64,000 nt of DNA from Enterococcus silesiacus (GTDB lineage Bacteria; Bacillota; Bacilli; Lactobacillales; Enterococcaceae): assembly GCA_001465115.1 (NCBI GenBank), contig CP013614.1, positions 2,728,001 to 2,792,000 of the forward strand, read 5' to 3'. Below the pieces are notes generated by a model. It saw only the letters and a program-made list of their open reading frames with translations, was not told the origin of the DNA and ran no database searches. Made by a program: the position numbers and the translations under genes. Below are positions 42,120-53,741 of the stretch, in pieces; position 1 is the first letter of the stretch; each line of letters starts with the position of its first letter.

Positions 42120-44294
42120 TTAATTATTTCCATCGCTTGTCGGGTCTGTTGCATTTGAGAAATTGACAGTAACAGTTGCTCCTTTAGCAAGAGTTCCTCC
42201 TGCACTTGGTGAAGTACTCTCTGCTTTTCCTTTTGATGCATCACCAGAGCCTGTAGCATACGTAAATCCGCTACCTTCTAGCTTTGATTTTGCCTCAGCT
42301 TGAGATAGTCCTGTAACGTCCGGAACTGTAACCTCTCCTGGGCCTGAGCTGACACGTAATATAACTTTGCCCGTTTTAATATCAAAAGAAGCGCCCTCTT
42401 TTGGATCCTGAGAAATAACTAAGCCTTTAGCCACTGTATCACTCGCTTCATCGACTTGCTCGTACTTAATACCAAGAGCCACTAAATCAGTAACTACATT
42501 TTCGTATGAACGTCCGACATAATTACTTAAAGAAATTTTACTTGATTCAGAACTAGTCGTCGTCGTTTTATCCGGTCCAGAGCTTACGGTTAATGTAATC
42601 TTCCCTTTTTTAGGATTAAACGGATTACCTGCAGCTGGATTTTGGGCTATCACTAAATCCTTGGCTATTGTATCACTTGGTTTATCCACGCGAGTGATCT
42701 GACTTTCTTTTATACCATAGCTCAATAACTCAGTCACCGCATTATTATAACTGTAGCCTAAACTTGCGTAATCAGCTAAATAGATATCATCCGGCCCTTC
42801 ACTAACAACCAGCGTGATCTCGTCCGTTTTAGGATCGACTTCTTCACCTTTTTCAGGTGTTTGACTAATGACTTTGTCTTCGTCTACTTTCGAATCTGTT
42901 TCTTTCGTGATTTTGATTTGACTCTCTTTGAAACCTAATTTGCCCAATGCTTCGATGGCATCTTTATAGTCTTCTCCAGTATAATCATCAAGCTTGATTT
43001 TCTTGTTCCCAGAGCTTATATAAAGTTCGATTTCCCGATTTTTTTTCACGGTAGACTCTATGGCTGGATCTGTTTTAACTACTTTTCCTTCCTCAATCGA
43101 CTCGTCCGGAATTTCTTTCGTCTCATCTTTGACTTTCAATCCAGCATCTTCTAGTATTTTTCGTGCTTCAGCTTCCGTTTTGTCTTCTACATTAGGGATC
43201 TTAACTTCACTGCTGCCTCGCCCTGCAAAATAGAGCCCGCCAGCGATGAGCAAAGCCAATACTAACAAGATGATAAAAATGATCAATGGCTTCTTTTTCT
43301 TCTTTGCTGCCGCTTCTTGCTGCTCAATTTCTTCATGCTCATTTCGGTCTTCAGGTGGGGTTTCCATCGAATTAAAAGAAGACGGCATCGCCATTTCATC
43401 TGTGATCGGCGTTAAAATTTTCGTTTCGCCCATTAAGCCTGTCGGTTGCCATTTGGGTTCATTTAATCGGTTCGCAGCCAATACAGTATATAGATCACGT
43501 GACATCTCTTCGGCTGTTTTATAGCGGTCAGCTGGGTCTTTGGCTGTTGCATGTAAGACCACATTTTCCAACGATTGAGGAATATTAGGATCAAACGTTT
43601 TAACTGAAGGCATCTCTTCTTGGAAATGCTTCAAAGCAATCGTTACAGCAGACTCTCCATCAAACGGTACATTCCCTGTCAGCATCTCATATAAAATGAT
43701 GCCCACTGCATAAACATCTGATTGATTGGTCGCCATACTACCTCTTGCTTGTTCAGGAGATAGATAGTGAACAGAACCTAACATCGTATTGGTTTGTGTG
43801 ATCGATGTTTCCGTTAACGCAATTGCGATTCCGAAATCGGTGATCTTCACAACGCCGCTTTCATCCATCAAAATGTTTTGCGGCTTTAAATCTCTATGAA
43901 TGATTCTATGTTCATGAGCTAGTGAAACAGCTGATAAAATTTGTTCCATGATATCAACAATTTTTGCATATGGAATTGGGTATTGGGTTTGGATAAATCG
44001 TTTCAGATCCATCCCTTTCACATATTCCATGACTAAGTATTGCATGCCGTCTTCTTCGCCTACATCATAGACACTGACGATATTTGGATGAACCAACTCA
44101 GTAGCAGCTAAAGCTTCCCTTTGAAAGCGGCGAATGGCTGCTTGATCATTTTGAAAGTCAAAACGCAGCACTTTAACAGCTACGTCACGATCCAAAATCA
44201 AGTCATGCGCTAAAAAGACATTCGCCATACCGCCACTACCGATATTGCCAATAATATGATATCGACCATTCAATTTTCTGCCGATTTCGATCAT
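42120..44294 (-). CDS. prkC: PASTA-domain serine/threonine protein kinase
   Basis: A 724-residue membrane kinase (PrkC/IreK/Stk1) that senses cell-wall precursors. The kinase domain (residues 1-270) has [34 protein letters not shown] and APE-like SPEQARG. A single helix follows a lysine cluster ([20 protein letters not shown], about 335-360). The outside part carries five PASTA repeats, beginning with [18 protein letters not shown] and ending with [20 protein letters not shown], then a Ser/Gly-rich tail. In enterococci this kinase controls intrinsic cephalosporin resistance. It overlaps stp by four bases. Confidence 0.96.
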   Translation of the reverse strand: MIEIGRKLNGRYHIIGNIGSGGMANVFLAHDLILDRDVAVKVLRFDFQNDQAAIRRFQREALAATELVHPNIVSVYDVGEEDGMQYLVMEYVKGMDLKRFIQTQYPIPYAKIVDIMEQILSAVSLAHEHRIIHRDLKPQNILMDESGVVKITDFGIAIALTETSITQTNTMLGSVHYLSPEQARGSMATNQSDVYAVGIILYEMLTGNVPFDGESAVTIALKHFQEEMPSVKTFDPNIPQSLENVVLHATAKDPADRYKTAEEMSRDLYTVLAANRLNEPKWQPTGLMGETKILTPITDEMAMPSSFNSMETPPEDRNEHEEIEQQEAAAKKKKKPLIIFIILLVLALLIAGGLYFAGRGSSEVKIPNVEDKTEAEARKILEDAGLKVKDETKEIPDESIEEGKVVKTDPAIESTVKKNREIELYISSGNKKIKLDDYTGEDYKDAIEALGKLGFKESQIKITKETDSKVDEDKVISQTPEKGEEVDPKTDEITLVVSEGPDDIYLADYASLGYSYNNAVTELLSYGIKESQITRVDKPSDTIAKDLVIAQNPAAGNPFNPKKGKITLTVSSGPDKTTTTSSESSKISLSNYVGRSYENVVTDLVALGIKYEQVDEASDTVAKGLVISQDPKEGASFDIKTGKVILRVSSGPGEVTVPDVTGLSQAEAKSKLEGSGFTYATGSGDASKGKAESTSPSAGGTLAKGATVTVNFSNATDPTSDGNN

Positions 44295-45049
44295 TGGTTT
44301 TCCTCCTTAGATGCGTCATGTTCGTCAAAATGAATCACTAAAACAGTAATGTTATCCGCGCCACCCGCTTCATTTGCTGTCGTGATCAATGTTTCAACTT
44401 TTTCATTTAATGGTTTTTCTGAAAGTAATATGGCCAAAATATCTTCTTCTGAAACCATGTTTGTCAGCCCATCTGAACATAGTAAAATATAATCATCTGG
44501 AACCCAAAGATGATTAGCTACATCAACTTCTACCATTCTCGGCATACCTAACGAGCGAGTCAAGACATTTTTGCGCGGGTGATTGGCTGCCATTTCACGA
44601 GTGATCTCACCAGATTTTACCAGCTCATTAACTAGAGAGTGATCTTCTGTTAGCTGACGTAATTGATTATTACGTACCAAATAAGCTCGGCTATCGCCAA
44701 TATTGGCCAATATGAAGGATTGATTTAGCAGTACTGCACTGACAATCGTCGTTCCCATTCCTAAATATTCTGGTTGAGATTGCCCCTTTTGATAAATCAT
44801 TTCATTTTCATCTTGGATTTCTTTGATCAGCCATTGCGCGGCTTTTTCAGATGTGTCGATCAGACTCTCCTGCCAGCGCTCACCAAGGTTATTGACCGCC
44901 ATCTGGCTAGCAACATCACCTGCCTGATGACCGCCCATCCCATCCGCTAAAATAGCTAAAGAAACGCCTGCCTGATTTTCAAATAGACCAGCATAATCTT
45001 GATTCGTATTGCGTTTTCGTCCGACATCTGTTTGAAAATTGATTTCCAC
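44291..45049 (-). CDS. stp: PP2C-family serine/threonine phosphatase
   Basis: A 252-residue Mn/Mg-dependent phosphatase that reverses PrkC phosphorylation. PP2C motifs: [71 protein letters not shown] and [13 protein letters not shown]. The stop overlaps the prkC start (ATGA), so the pair is coupled. Confidence 0.96.
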   Translation of the reverse strand: MEINFQTDVGRKRNTNQDYAGLFENQAGVSLAILADGMGGHQAGDVASQMAVNNLGERWQESLIDTSEKAAQWLIKEIQDENEMIYQKGQSQPEYLGMGTTIVSAVLLNQSFILANIGDSRAYLVRNNQLRQLTEDHSLVNELVKSGEITREMAANHPRKNVLTRSLGMPRMVEVDVANHLWVPDDYILLCSDGLTNMVSEEDILAILLSEKPLNEKVETLITTANEAGGADNITVLVIHFDEHDASKEENQ

Positions 45050-45064
45050 TATGCTCCACCTCGT

Positions 45065-46429
45065 TTAACAAACTTTCTGCATACAGCAAATAAAAAATCC
45101 ATCTGTCCCTAATTGATGTGGGTATAACGTAAGCATTTGATCATGTATAGAAGGCTGAACCGCTTCACTAACACTCACATCGATTTTTTTGAATTCTGGA
45201 TGTTTTTGTAAAAATGCTGCAACAACTTCCTGATTTTCTTCTTCAGCAATTGTACATGTACTATAGACCATTATACCGCATTCTTTCAATGTTGGGGCGA
45301 CACTTTCTAGAATTTCTAGTTGAATTTTAGGTAATTGCTCAAAATCCTGAGCCGATTTATTGTATTTAACATCTGGTTTACGGCGCATTAAACCTAATCC
45401 AGAACAAGGCGCATCAACTAAGATTCGATCAAAGTAATCGGTTGGAAACTCTTCTCCTACTTTGCGTGCATCTAATTTTTCAGTATCAACAACGTCTTTT
45501 ACATGCAGACGCTCTGCATTTTGTTTAATCAGCTTGATTTTGTGATCATGGATATCTAAAGACTTCACACGTCCGCCTTGAGCTGAATCAAGAAATGTTG
45601 CGATATGAGTCGTTTTACCACCCGGAGCTGCACAGGCATCTAAAACTACGTGATTTTTTTCAATCTGCATCGCTGGTGCCACCAACATCGAACTTTCATC
45701 TTGTATCGTTAGTTTCCCTGCTGTAAATAAATAACTGCCTGCTAAAAAGCCTTTTTCAGCCACTACACCATAAGGCGACACTTGGCTGGCTGATGCTTCA
45801 ATATGATCTTTTTGCAATTCTTCTAATGCATCTGAAATACTGATTTCGCGTGTATCCACACGTCCGCTGACATGACTTTTTTCAAAAAGTGATAAGCCTA
45901 ATTTTCTTGTTTCTTCTATCCCCATTTGTTTGATTAGCTTTTCCGTTAACCACTTAGGCATACTGATCTCTATTGACAAACGTTCGACAGGATCGTTGAT
46001 TTTCTCTAAACTTGGTGCACCTTCACGTTGAAATGCCCGAAGTACACCGTTAACAAACTTACCGATTCCGACATTTCCTCTGTGCTTACCGATTTCCACT
46101 GCTTCATTAATGATCGCATGATCCGGTATTTTATCTAAAAAGACTAATTGGTAGATCGACAGACTAAGTAAGTTTTTCACCCAACTATCTACTTTTTTAG
46201 GCTTTGTAATGAATGGTGTTAAATAATATTCTAATAACAACTTACGGCTGATCGTTCCATAGACAAGCTCCGTAAATAAACGGCTGTCCTTTTCTCCTAA
46301 AGCTGACTTATTGATCATTTCATTTAGTAATAAATTCGAATACGCTCCGCCGTTATCTACACGTTCGATCGTTCTTAACGCTACGTAACGAACTGAGCTT
46401 TTTACTCTTGTTGGTATTTTTTTCCCCAT
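45065..46429 (-). CDS. rsmB: 16S rRNA m5C967 methyltransferase RsmB
   Basis: A 454-residue RNA methyltransferase. The N-terminal NusB-like RNA-binding domain (first 140 residues) has the DSRLFTELVYGTISRKLLLEYYL pattern. The SAM-binding motif is LDACAAPGGKTTHIA; the catalytic cysteines are in VDAPCSGLGLMRRKPD and VYSTCTIAEEENQEVV. It lies between fmt and stp with small gaps, the usual fmt-rsmB order. Confidence 0.95.
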   Translation of the reverse strand: MGKKIPTRVKSSVRYVALRTIERVDNGGAYSNLLLNEMINKSALGEKDSRLFTELVYGTISRKLLLEYYLTPFITKPKKVDSWVKNLLSLSIYQLVFLDKIPDHAIINEAVEIGKHRGNVGIGKFVNGVLRAFQREGAPSLEKINDPVERLSIEISMPKWLTEKLIKQMGIEETRKLGLSLFEKSHVSGRVDTREISISDALEELQKDHIEASASQVSPYGVVAEKGFLAGSYLFTAGKLTIQDESSMLVAPAMQIEKNHVVLDACAAPGGKTTHIATFLDSAQGGRVKSLDIHDHKIKLIKQNAERLHVKDVVDTEKLDARKVGEEFPTDYFDRILVDAPCSGLGLMRRKPDVKYNKSAQDFEQLPKIQLEILESVAPTLKECGIMVYSTCTIAEEENQEVVAAFLQKHPEFKKIDVSVSEAVQPSIHDQMLTLYPHQLGTDGFFICCMQKVC

Positions 46430-46435
46430 ATTTGA

Positions 46436-47377
46436 CTAGCCCACCTTATCTGATTCTGCGACTGTTTTACCGACTCCGTTTAAGAAATCTTGGATGAATA
46501 ATTTTCCTTTACCAGATGGTTGAATCACATTTATTGAAAGAACCGTTCCTTCTCCACAAGAGATCCATAGTTCTTTTTTACTGCGTTTTATGATCGTCCC
46601 AGGTGTAGCCTCAGTCGTTTCAGCTAGCGGTGTGACTGCCCATAATTTCCAGTTTGTTTCTTTGTAAGTCGTAAATGCTGTCGGCCATGGACGCATTCCA
46701 CGCACTTGATTATCGACTTGTTCAGCTGTTTTCTGCCAATCGATGCGTTCTTGCTCTCTTGTAATATTCGGTGAGAACGTCACTTTTGTTTCATCTTGAG
46801 GAATCGGCGTGATTTCATTGGCTAAAATTTTAGGCAAGGTCTCTAACAACAATTCTTTCCCTACAAGACTTAATTTATCAAACATCGTCCCCACATCATC
46901 AGTTTTAGTGATTGGAATCGCCTTTTGAGAAAGAATATCCCCAGCATCCATTTTCTTCACCATTTCCATGATTGTGACACCTGTTTCTTTTTCTCCTTCA
47001 ATGATCGAATAATGAACAGGCGCACCACCGCGGTATTTTGGCAATAAAGACGCATGGACATTGACTGCACCAAATTTAGGAACATTTAAAATCCTCTCTG
47101 GTAAAAATTGACCAAAAGCAGCTGTCACAATCAAATCAGGCGCAAGTTCGATAATCGTTTCCATTTCAGGTGATCCTGAGATTTTTTCTGGCTGTAAAAC
47201 AAGTAAGCCATGCTTAACTGCGGCTTCTTTTACAGGAGTTGGCGTGATTACTTTTTTTCGTCCGACAGGTCGGTCCGGTTGAGTAACTACCGCTTGAATT
47301 TCATAACCATTTTCGATCAATCCTTCTAAAACGGGCACAGAAAATGCTGGTGTCCCCATAAAAATTAGTTTAGTCAT
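46436..47377 (-). CDS. fmt: Methionyl-tRNA formyltransferase
   Basis: Formylates initiator Met-tRNA. A 313-residue protein with LIFMGTPAFSVPVLEGLIE, the catalytic segment NVHASLLPKYRGGAPVHYSII, MDAGDILSQ and a C-terminal tRNA-binding OB domain. The start overlaps the end of def by eight bases, typical def-fmt coupling. Confidence 0.96.
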   Translation of the reverse strand: MTKLIFMGTPAFSVPVLEGLIENGYEIQAVVTQPDRPVGRKKVITPTPVKEAAVKHGLLVLQPEKISGSPEMETIIELAPDLIVTAAFGQFLPERILNVPKFGAVNVHASLLPKYRGGAPVHYSIIEGEKETGVTIMEMVKKMDAGDILSQKAIPITKTDDVGTMFDKLSLVGKELLLETLPKILANEITPIPQDETKVTFSPNITREQERIDWQKTAEQVDNQVRGMRPWPTAFTTYKETNWKLWAVTPLAETTEATPGTIIKRSKKELWISCGEGTVLSINVIQPSGKGKLFIQDFLNGVGKTVAESDKVG

Positions 47378-47864
47378 CTAAATGTTCCTCCATATATGCA
47401 TCTAAATCTTCTGGTTTAATTGGGTCAATGATTTTATCGATAAATAATTCACCATTCAAATGATCGATCTCATGTTGAAAAGCTCGGGCAAGATAACCAT
47501 AAGCAGTTACTTCGACCTCATCTCCTTCACGATCAAAATAACGTACGGTTACTTCATCTGCCCGCTCAACTGTTCCGTATGTTTCTGGAATGCTTAAGCA
47601 GCCTTCCACATCGATATCTGTGCCTTTACGCTCGATAATTTCAGGATTGATCAATTCAAACAAGCCTGTTTCTTCATCCACTTCGATCACAGCAAGTTGA
47701 AAATTTTTACCGATTTGAGGAGCGGCCAGGCCGATTCCGTCGTGGGCAATCATCGTTTCATACATGTCCTCTAACAGAGTAATTGTTTCATCAGTGATCA
47801 TCGTCACTGGTTTTGCCTTTTGTTTTAAACGTTCATTAGGGTGTATCACTATTGGATAGCGCAT
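47370..47864 (-). CDS. def: Peptide deformylase
   Basis: Removes the N-formyl group from new proteins. The start at 47864 (MRYPIVIHPNERLKQKAK) follows AAAGGAAAACCTT; an eight-codon extension is unsupported. Motifs: GIGLAAPQIG, EGCLSIPE (metal-binding Cys) and QHEIDHLNG (two metal-binding His and the catalytic Glu). About 164 residues, type 1-like. Confidence 0.95.
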   Translation of the reverse strand: MRYPIVIHPNERLKQKAKPVTMITDETITLLEDMYETMIAHDGIGLAAPQIGKNFQLAVIEVDEETGLFELINPEIIERKGTDIDVEGCLSIPETYGTVERADEVTVRYFDREGDEVEVTAYGYLARAFQHEIDHLNGELFIDKIIDPIKPEDLDAYMEEHLDD

Positions 47865-47931
47865 AAGGTTTTCCTTTCTTTGGATCAAGTATCATTATAG
47901 TCACACTATGATGCTTGATATAACTAAGAGC

Positions 47932-50364
47932 TCATATAAAATTCATCGGCTCAGCATCAATCGATAATTTCAAGCCGTGCGCTGTTGCTCTTTGAGTGTC
48001 AGTCAGTATTTTTTTTAAGATGTTTTGTAAATTTGGTTCACTTTTGTATTTAATGATTACTTGATAAAAGTAACGATTATTGACTCGCATAATCGCGTTA
48101 GGCGTTGGCCCCAGCAAAATACTTTGGTCTGACAAGCCTTCTTTTAATTCTTTCACTATTTCAAACATTTGCTTAGCCGCTTGATTTTCTTCAGGATGAC
48201 TTGCAGTAATTTGTACTGTAAAGAAAAATGGCGGATAATCCCCGCGGTGGCGTACGTACATTTCTTTTTGATAAAAGTCTTCATAATCTTGGGCTTTGGC
48301 TAATTGGATCGCATAATGTTCTGGATTAAAGGACTGAATGATCACTTCTCCTGGCTTTTCTGCCCGTCCTGCCCGTCCGCTAACTTGAGTCAATAACTGA
48401 AAGGTCCGCTCACTCGAACGAAAATCTGGAAGATTCAAGGCTGTGTCAGCATTTAATACGCCAACCAATGTCACATTAGGAAAATCCAGTCCCTTAGCGA
48501 TCATTTGTGTACCTAACAGGATATCTGCTTCATGATTGCCAAACGCCGTCAGAATCTTCTCATGTGCGCCTTTTCGCCGTGTTGTATCTACATCCATCCG
48601 CAAAACACGACTTTCAGGGAAAAGAGCTTTTAGTTCTTCTTCCACCTTTTGGGTTCCAGTTCCATAATACCGAATCTTATCGCCGCCACAGTGTGGACAA
48701 TGGTAAGGAATACGTTCTTCATGGCCGCAGTAATGACATTTCATTGTTTTTGTATCCATGTGCAATGTTAAGGAAATATCACAGTTTGGACAAGGTAAAA
48801 CATACCCGCAATCTCGGCACATCACAAAAGAGGAATAGCCTCGACGGTTTAATAAAAGAACACTTTGTTCCTTTTTAGCTAGACGATCTTGGATTTTTTC
48901 TTGAAGTGCTAGCGAAAAAGAGGAGGTATTTTTATTTTGAATCTCTTCACGCATGTCTACCACATCGATTGTTGGTAACGTCGCAGTCTGGTTGGCTCTT
49001 TTCGATAATACTAATCGTTCGTAGACATTTTTCTGTGCTCGCGCCCGTGTTTCTAGTGAAGGAGTCGCACTCCCTAACACTACTGGACAATGATGATAAG
49101 CTCCTCGCCAAATGGCTAGATCTCGTGCATGATAACGTGGTGTTTCTTCTTGTTTATAGCTAGCTTCGTGTTCTTCGTCAATAATCACGACACCAAGATT
49201 TTCCAAAGGAGCAAAGATAGCAGAGCGCACACCAACGACGACTTGTGCCTCACCACGCTCGATTTTACGCCACTCATCGTATTTCTCACCTTGAGACAAG
49301 GCGCTGTGCATCACTGCCACCTGCTCCCCAAAACGGCTTTTAAAACGATGGACCATTTGCGGTGTCAATGAGATTTCTGGAACAAGCATCATAGCTGTTT
49401 TCCCTTGGTTCAATACTTCTGCGATCACTTGGAGATAAACCTCAGTTTTCCCACTACCGGTGATGCCTTCCAATAAGTAGGTTTGGCTTGTACCTTGATT
49501 TACAGATCCTAGAATTTTATCCACTGCTACTTGCTGCTCATCATTTAAAGCTAATGCTGTCGTTTTTTCAAATGTGTGATCGGCAAACGGGTCACGATAA
49601 GCTTCAGTTTCAATAAAAGTCAGCCACTGCCTATTTGCAGCATCATTCAACACAGCTGTACTAAAACCAAGCTCTTTCATTTCTTTAACTGTGGTCATTT
49701 TTTCCAAACCTAGTTGCTGTAGGTAATTGATCAGCTGTTCTTTCTTCTGCGAACCTTTTCTAAGTTCCATTCGCGCTTCTTCTAACTGTTCAAAATCTTT
49801 CAATGTTTTTATATAGCGAATTATTTTGACTCTGTTACGCGTATTCACTTCATAGCGAATATCCACTTTTTGCTGTTTTCTAAGCTGCATCAATTGGGGT
49901 AAAATGTTTCGAGCTAAGGCATCTTCCCAAGCAATTTCATCTAACCCATAGAATAGCTCATTGTGCATGCTTTCTTCTAATTCATCTGTTAAATATATGT
50001 ATTTACTGTAATCTGCACGCATCACACTCGGCAGCATTGTTTGCAGGCAAGTAATTTTAAAGGCAAATGTTTTTTCCTTCATATAATCAGCGAGCTCTAG
50101 CAGTTCAGTGTTGAGTACTGGTTTTAAGTCTAAAACAGAAAGAATCTCTTTCCATTCAAATTTTTGTGCCGCAATCACATCATCGGAGACTTCATCTATT
50201 GCTAAAACAAACCCTTGCAGATGCCGATTACCATTACCGAATGGAACTTCCACCCGCATACCAATCGTTAATTGTTGTTCTAAGTTAAAAGGAATCAAAT
50301 AAGTAAACGGTTGGTCAGTCTGCATCGTTGGTACATCAACGATTACTTGTGCCGCTTTTCTCAT
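47932..50364 (-). CDS. priA: Primosomal replication restart helicase PriA
   Basis: An 810-residue 3'-5' helicase that reloads the replisome. The start at 50364 follows GGAGGAATGTTT. The N-terminal DNA-binding domain begins KAAQVIVDVPTMQTDQPFTY. Helicase motif I is EGITGSGKTEVYLQVI, motif II DEEHEASYKQEETP, and a zinc-binding insert has four Cys-x2-Cys type pairs (CRDCGYVLPCPNCDIS, CHYCGHE, CPHCGGDK). ADILLGTQMIAKGLDFPNVT and SQVSGRAGRAEKPGEV complete the motor. In Bacillus coaBC lies between rpoZ and priA; it is absent here. Confidence 0.96.
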   Translation of the reverse strand: MRKAAQVIVDVPTMQTDQPFTYLIPFNLEQQLTIGMRVEVPFGNGNRHLQGFVLAIDEVSDDVIAAQKFEWKEILSVLDLKPVLNTELLELADYMKEKTFAFKITCLQTMLPSVMRADYSKYIYLTDELEESMHNELFYGLDEIAWEDALARNILPQLMQLRKQQKVDIRYEVNTRNRVKIIRYIKTLKDFEQLEEARMELRKGSQKKEQLINYLQQLGLEKMTTVKEMKELGFSTAVLNDAANRQWLTFIETEAYRDPFADHTFEKTTALALNDEQQVAVDKILGSVNQGTSQTYLLEGITGSGKTEVYLQVIAEVLNQGKTAMMLVPEISLTPQMVHRFKSRFGEQVAVMHSALSQGEKYDEWRKIERGEAQVVVGVRSAIFAPLENLGVVIIDEEHEASYKQEETPRYHARDLAIWRGAYHHCPVVLGSATPSLETRARAQKNVYERLVLSKRANQTATLPTIDVVDMREEIQNKNTSSFSLALQEKIQDRLAKKEQSVLLLNRRGYSSFVMCRDCGYVLPCPNCDISLTLHMDTKTMKCHYCGHEERIPYHCPHCGGDKIRYYGTGTQKVEEELKALFPESRVLRMDVDTTRRKGAHEKILTAFGNHEADILLGTQMIAKGLDFPNVTLVGVLNADTALNLPDFRSSERTFQLLTQVSGRAGRAEKPGEVIIQSFNPEHYAIQLAKAQDYEDFYQKEMYVRHRGDYPPFFFTVQITASHPEENQAAKQMFEIVKELKEGLSDQSILLGPTPNAIMRVNNRYFYQVIIKYKSEPNLQNILKKILTDTQRATAHGLKLSIDAEPMNFI

Positions 50365-50435
50365 AAACATTCCTCCATTCTATAATTATAGTACTGATTT
50401 TTTAGAGCTAAACGAACACCATAATCGGCTTTCGA

Positions 50436-50592
50436 AATTTCTCGCAGAGTAACCGATTCGTTCTGCTTTTCTTTTGATCTAGCTTCTCGAATCACCCCAC
50501 TAGGAAAATAGACAATCCTCACATGGAATAAAAAGCATTCCACATTCAGATTCCTAATTTTCTCGTGGAGTAACCGATTCGTTCTGCTTTTC
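50436..50592 (-). repeat. Covarying hairpin element and fragment, minus orientation
   Basis: A full copy at 50475-50592 on the minus strand begins GAAAAGCAGAACGAATC and ends GAAGCTAGATCA. Outer arms CGAATC+ACTCCAC pair with GTGGGGTGATTCG (one G-T pair), and the inner arms GGAATG/ATTCC surround GCTTTTT. A second head (50436-50473) repeats GCAGAACGAATCGGTTACTC. A 60-codon open frame across it (50361-50543) is not a gene. This copy is in the opposite orientation to the other clusters. Confidence 0.75.
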
Positions 50593-50694
50593 TTTGCTTA
50601 TTGTACTAAAGAATCCGACATTTGTCTTGTGCCTCTGATTTCTGTTACCAAAAATTAAAGCACTTGTTTGCTTATTGCTTTTCACACATATAAA

Positions 50695-50731
50695 AACTGA
50701 GATGAAAACTCTATATAGTCTCATCTCAGTT
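50695..50731 (-). terminator. Terminator after rpoZ
   Basis: Stem AACTGAGATGA/TCATCTCAGTT followed on the minus strand by TTTTTA, 10 bases beyond the rpoZ stop. Confidence 0.8.
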
Positions 50732-50741
50732 GCTTATACTT

Positions 50742-51047
50742 TTATAAACTTTTTTCGTCGCGGATGCGATTTTCAAGTTCTTTTTGTTCTTGTTCGTGTC
50801 TCATTTTTTGCTCTTCTTTTGCCATACGCATTCTTTCACGTTTTTCTTCTGGACGTGGATCGTTGATCACTGTTGCGGCATCGATTTCTTCTAAGGCTTG
50901 GCCTACGCTTTTTACAGATTCAAAACTTTCTAGCGTTGGTTGTGCACCTTCGTCTAATTCATGGGCACGTTTACTTGCTAGAATAACAAGTGAATATTTT
51001 GATGGTACTTCTTTTAATAATGAGTCAATAGATGGTTTTAGCATCAT
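50742..51047 (-). CDS. rpoZ: RNA polymerase omega subunit
   Basis: A 101-residue protein with [34 protein letters not shown], the omega N-terminal fold that latches onto RpoC. The C terminus is a long charged helix ([20 protein letters not shown]) longer than in many species. It follows gmk by four bases, the conserved gmk-rpoZ pair. Confidence 0.95.
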   Translation of the reverse strand: MMLKPSIDSLLKEVPSKYSLVILASKRAHELDEGAQPTLESFESVKSVGQALEEIDAATVINDPRPEEKRERMRMAKEEQKMRHEQEQKELENRIRDEKSL

Positions 51048-51051
51048 AAAG

Positions 51052-51678
<627 letters not shown>

Positions 51679-51683
51679 TCATT

Positions 51684-51960
51684 AAAAGCTGAATGAGTTC
51701 GTTCAGTCTCGAATGAAAAATAGGAAAACAGGACTGAGGCGCTTTCTGCCTCATTCAGGTTTTATCTTTTTTCCGAGAGACTAACTCATGAAGCTAGATA
51801 GTTTAAAAGCTAAAGAGGTTCGCCTAGTCTCGAATGAAAAATAGAAAAATCGGCTTATGGCATTGTTTTGCCATGAGACTATTTTGTCTTTTTTTCGAGA
51901 GACTAACCTGTGAAGCTAGATAATTTAAAAGCTGGACAGAGTTGTTCGTCTGCACAACTA
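51684..51960 (+). repeat. Two tandem covarying hairpin elements plus a fragment upstream of gmk
   Basis: Copies at 51684-51803 and 51805-51926, with a head fragment 51927-51960. The first: ATGAGTT+AGTCTC/GAGACTAACTCAT, inner ACTGAGGC/GCCTCA.T. The second: AGAGGTT+TAGTCTC/GAGACTAACCT, inner CTTATGGCA/TGCCATGAG. They belong to the AAAAGCT-headed variant. The remainder of the 583-bp gap (51961-52249) is AT-rich and holds no gene that I can see. Confidence 0.8.
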
Positions 51961-52249
51961 TAAGTTAATAAAGTATTAGTTCTATAATGCACTTTTTTCC
52001 AGCAATTTTCAAGGTTTTACTCTATATTATTTTCAAAAAAACATATTTCGCTTTAATTCTAACATTATGCTAGCTAATCCTAGTATAACCAGAACCTCAA
52101 ATTTTTAACCGTCTGATAATAAAATTCTCAAAAAAAGTATACAGCACCCCTACTTTTCAAGTAGAATAAAGTTATTACTCATTTTCACAATAAAATAACT
52201 AACCTGTTTAATTAAGTAAACGTATTAAAAAATGAAGGGATTTAACTCT

Positions 52250-53689
52250 ATGTTCACAAGAAAAACACTTTTGAAGACGACCAGTTGCCTCTTACTACTT
52301 GCTTGTATTTTACTCGGGAGTTTTCCCCAGATAAATCATGCTGAAGAAGATTTACTGGATTTTGCAGAAAAATCGGGTTTTCCAGTCAAAGAACCCTATC
52401 GTCCAAAAGCTTCGATTGTTATTGATGCTGATTCTGGTCAAATTCTATGGGAAGATCAGCCTGATTTATCATGGAGTCCTGCAAGTATTGCTAAAGTCAT
52501 GACCATGTACTTAGCTTTTGAGGCGATGGAACAAGAAAAATTCAATCTAGATACAACGGTCACAGCAACAGAACAATATGTTGCCATTTCTCAAATTTAT
52601 GCATTAAGCAATAATAAAATTTCTTTAGGGGTCGACTACCCTGTTCGCGATCTATTCTCTATGGTTGCTGTTCCTTCTTCAAACGTTGCCACACTGATGC
52701 TGGCAAATTTAGTTTCTGACAACGATGAAGCTGATTTCATTCGTAAAATGAATGATAAGGCTGCAGAATTAGGTATGAGTAATACCACTTACTTTAACTG
52801 TAGCGGTGCACAAATCAGCGCTTTTGACGGTTTGTACCAAGCACCCGGAATCGATCCCAATGGAGAAAATAAATCCACAGCCAGAGACCTAGCCATTTTG
52901 ACCTATAATTTAATTAAAAAATATCCCGATATTTTGCAGTTCACCAGCAAACCCGTTGTTAAGACCATGCCAGACACACCTTACGAGGAAACCTTCGAAA
53001 CGTATAATTACTCATTACCTGGGGCGAAATATGGGTATGACGGCGTAGATGGATTAAAGACTGGTTCAAGTCCGACTGGCGCCTTTAATTATATCGCCAC
53101 AGCGAAAAAAGGGGATGTCCGACTCATAGAAGTTATTTTAGGGGTCGGCGATTGGTCAGATCAAGCTGGAGAATACGAGCGGCATCTAGCAGGTAATGCG
53201 ATTTTGGATCACGCATTTTCTACGTATGAATACAAAAAATTACTTTCCAAAGGACCAAACACAATTGATCAAAAAGAAATCATCCTAGAACAGGATTTTT
53301 ATGGTTTCATTAAAAAAAATACTGAGCCTAGTTTTACGCTGAAAGATGGGCAATTAGCTTTAAAAAGCGATTACGGTCAAGTTTCACCAGAGATTCCTGT
53401 TCAAACTGTCAGCTATCAGGAATCCGAACCAAAAGCTGTGGATAACGAGTCAGTTAAAAAAAATACGCGTCAGCCTTCAACCACAAAAAATGCTGACCAT
53501 AACTATTTGGTTAGTAGTATTTTAGCGGTCTTTGGCATCTTACTCCTGGTTTTTTCTAGAGTCTTTAGAAAACGAGTGGCTGGAGTCAGACGAGGTAGCC
53601 GCAAAACATCCACCACAACAACTCGTTTGTTATTTACGGTAGGTGTTCTCTTGATTTTATCCGCGATCAGCGTTTGGATTTTCTTATAA
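52250..53689 (+). CDS. D-alanyl-D-alanine carboxypeptidase (DacA-type), first paralogue
   Basis: A 479-residue low-molecular-weight penicillin-binding protein of peptidase family S11. It has a signal peptide (KTTSCLLLLACILLGSFPQINHA), active site SPASIAKVMT, SSN (VPSSNVAT) and KTG (GLKTGSSPTGAFN). The C-terminal part has two hydrophobic segments (NYLVSSILAVFGILLLVFSR and LLFTVGVLLILSAISVWIFL), so it is membrane-anchored. The start is placed at the ATG at 52250, after AAGGG; an earlier ATG at 52232 lacks a site. It trims the terminal D-Ala of wall pentapeptides. A second copy lies 5.7 kb downstream. Confidence 0.9.
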   Translation: MFTRKTLLKTTSCLLLLACILLGSFPQINHAEEDLLDFAEKSGFPVKEPYRPKASIVIDADSGQILWEDQPDLSWSPASIAKVMTMYLAFEAMEQEKFNLDTTVTATEQYVAISQIYALSNNKISLGVDYPVRDLFSMVAVPSSNVATLMLANLVSDNDEADFIRKMNDKAAELGMSNTTYFNCSGAQISAFDGLYQAPGIDPNGENKSTARDLAILTYNLIKKYPDILQFTSKPVVKTMPDTPYEETFETYNYSLPGAKYGYDGVDGLKTGSSPTGAFNYIATAKKGDVRLIEVILGVGDWSDQAGEYERHLAGNAILDHAFSTYEYKKLLSKGPNTIDQKEIILEQDFYGFIKKNTEPSFTLKDGQLALKSDYGQVSPEIPVQTVSYQESEPKAVDNESVKKNTRQPSTTKNADHNYLVSSILAVFGILLLVFSRVFRKRVAGVRRGSRKTSTTTTRLLFTVGVLLILSAISVWIFL

Positions 53690-53690
53690 G

Positions 53691-53733
53691 AAAAGGTGAG
53701 AAAAGCAATACTACGCTTTTCCCACCTTTTTTT
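53691..53733. terminator. Bidirectional terminator between carboxypeptidase and DUF1827 genes
   Basis: Stem AAAAGGTGAGAAAAGC/GCTTTTCCCACCTTTT between convergent genes, with T runs on both strands. Confidence 0.88.
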
Positions 53734-53741
53734 AACTTATT

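Noticed and set aside
50361..50543. 60-codon open frame upstream of priA
   Set aside because: It is the translation of an intergenic hairpin element on the minus strand and has no conserved protein pattern.
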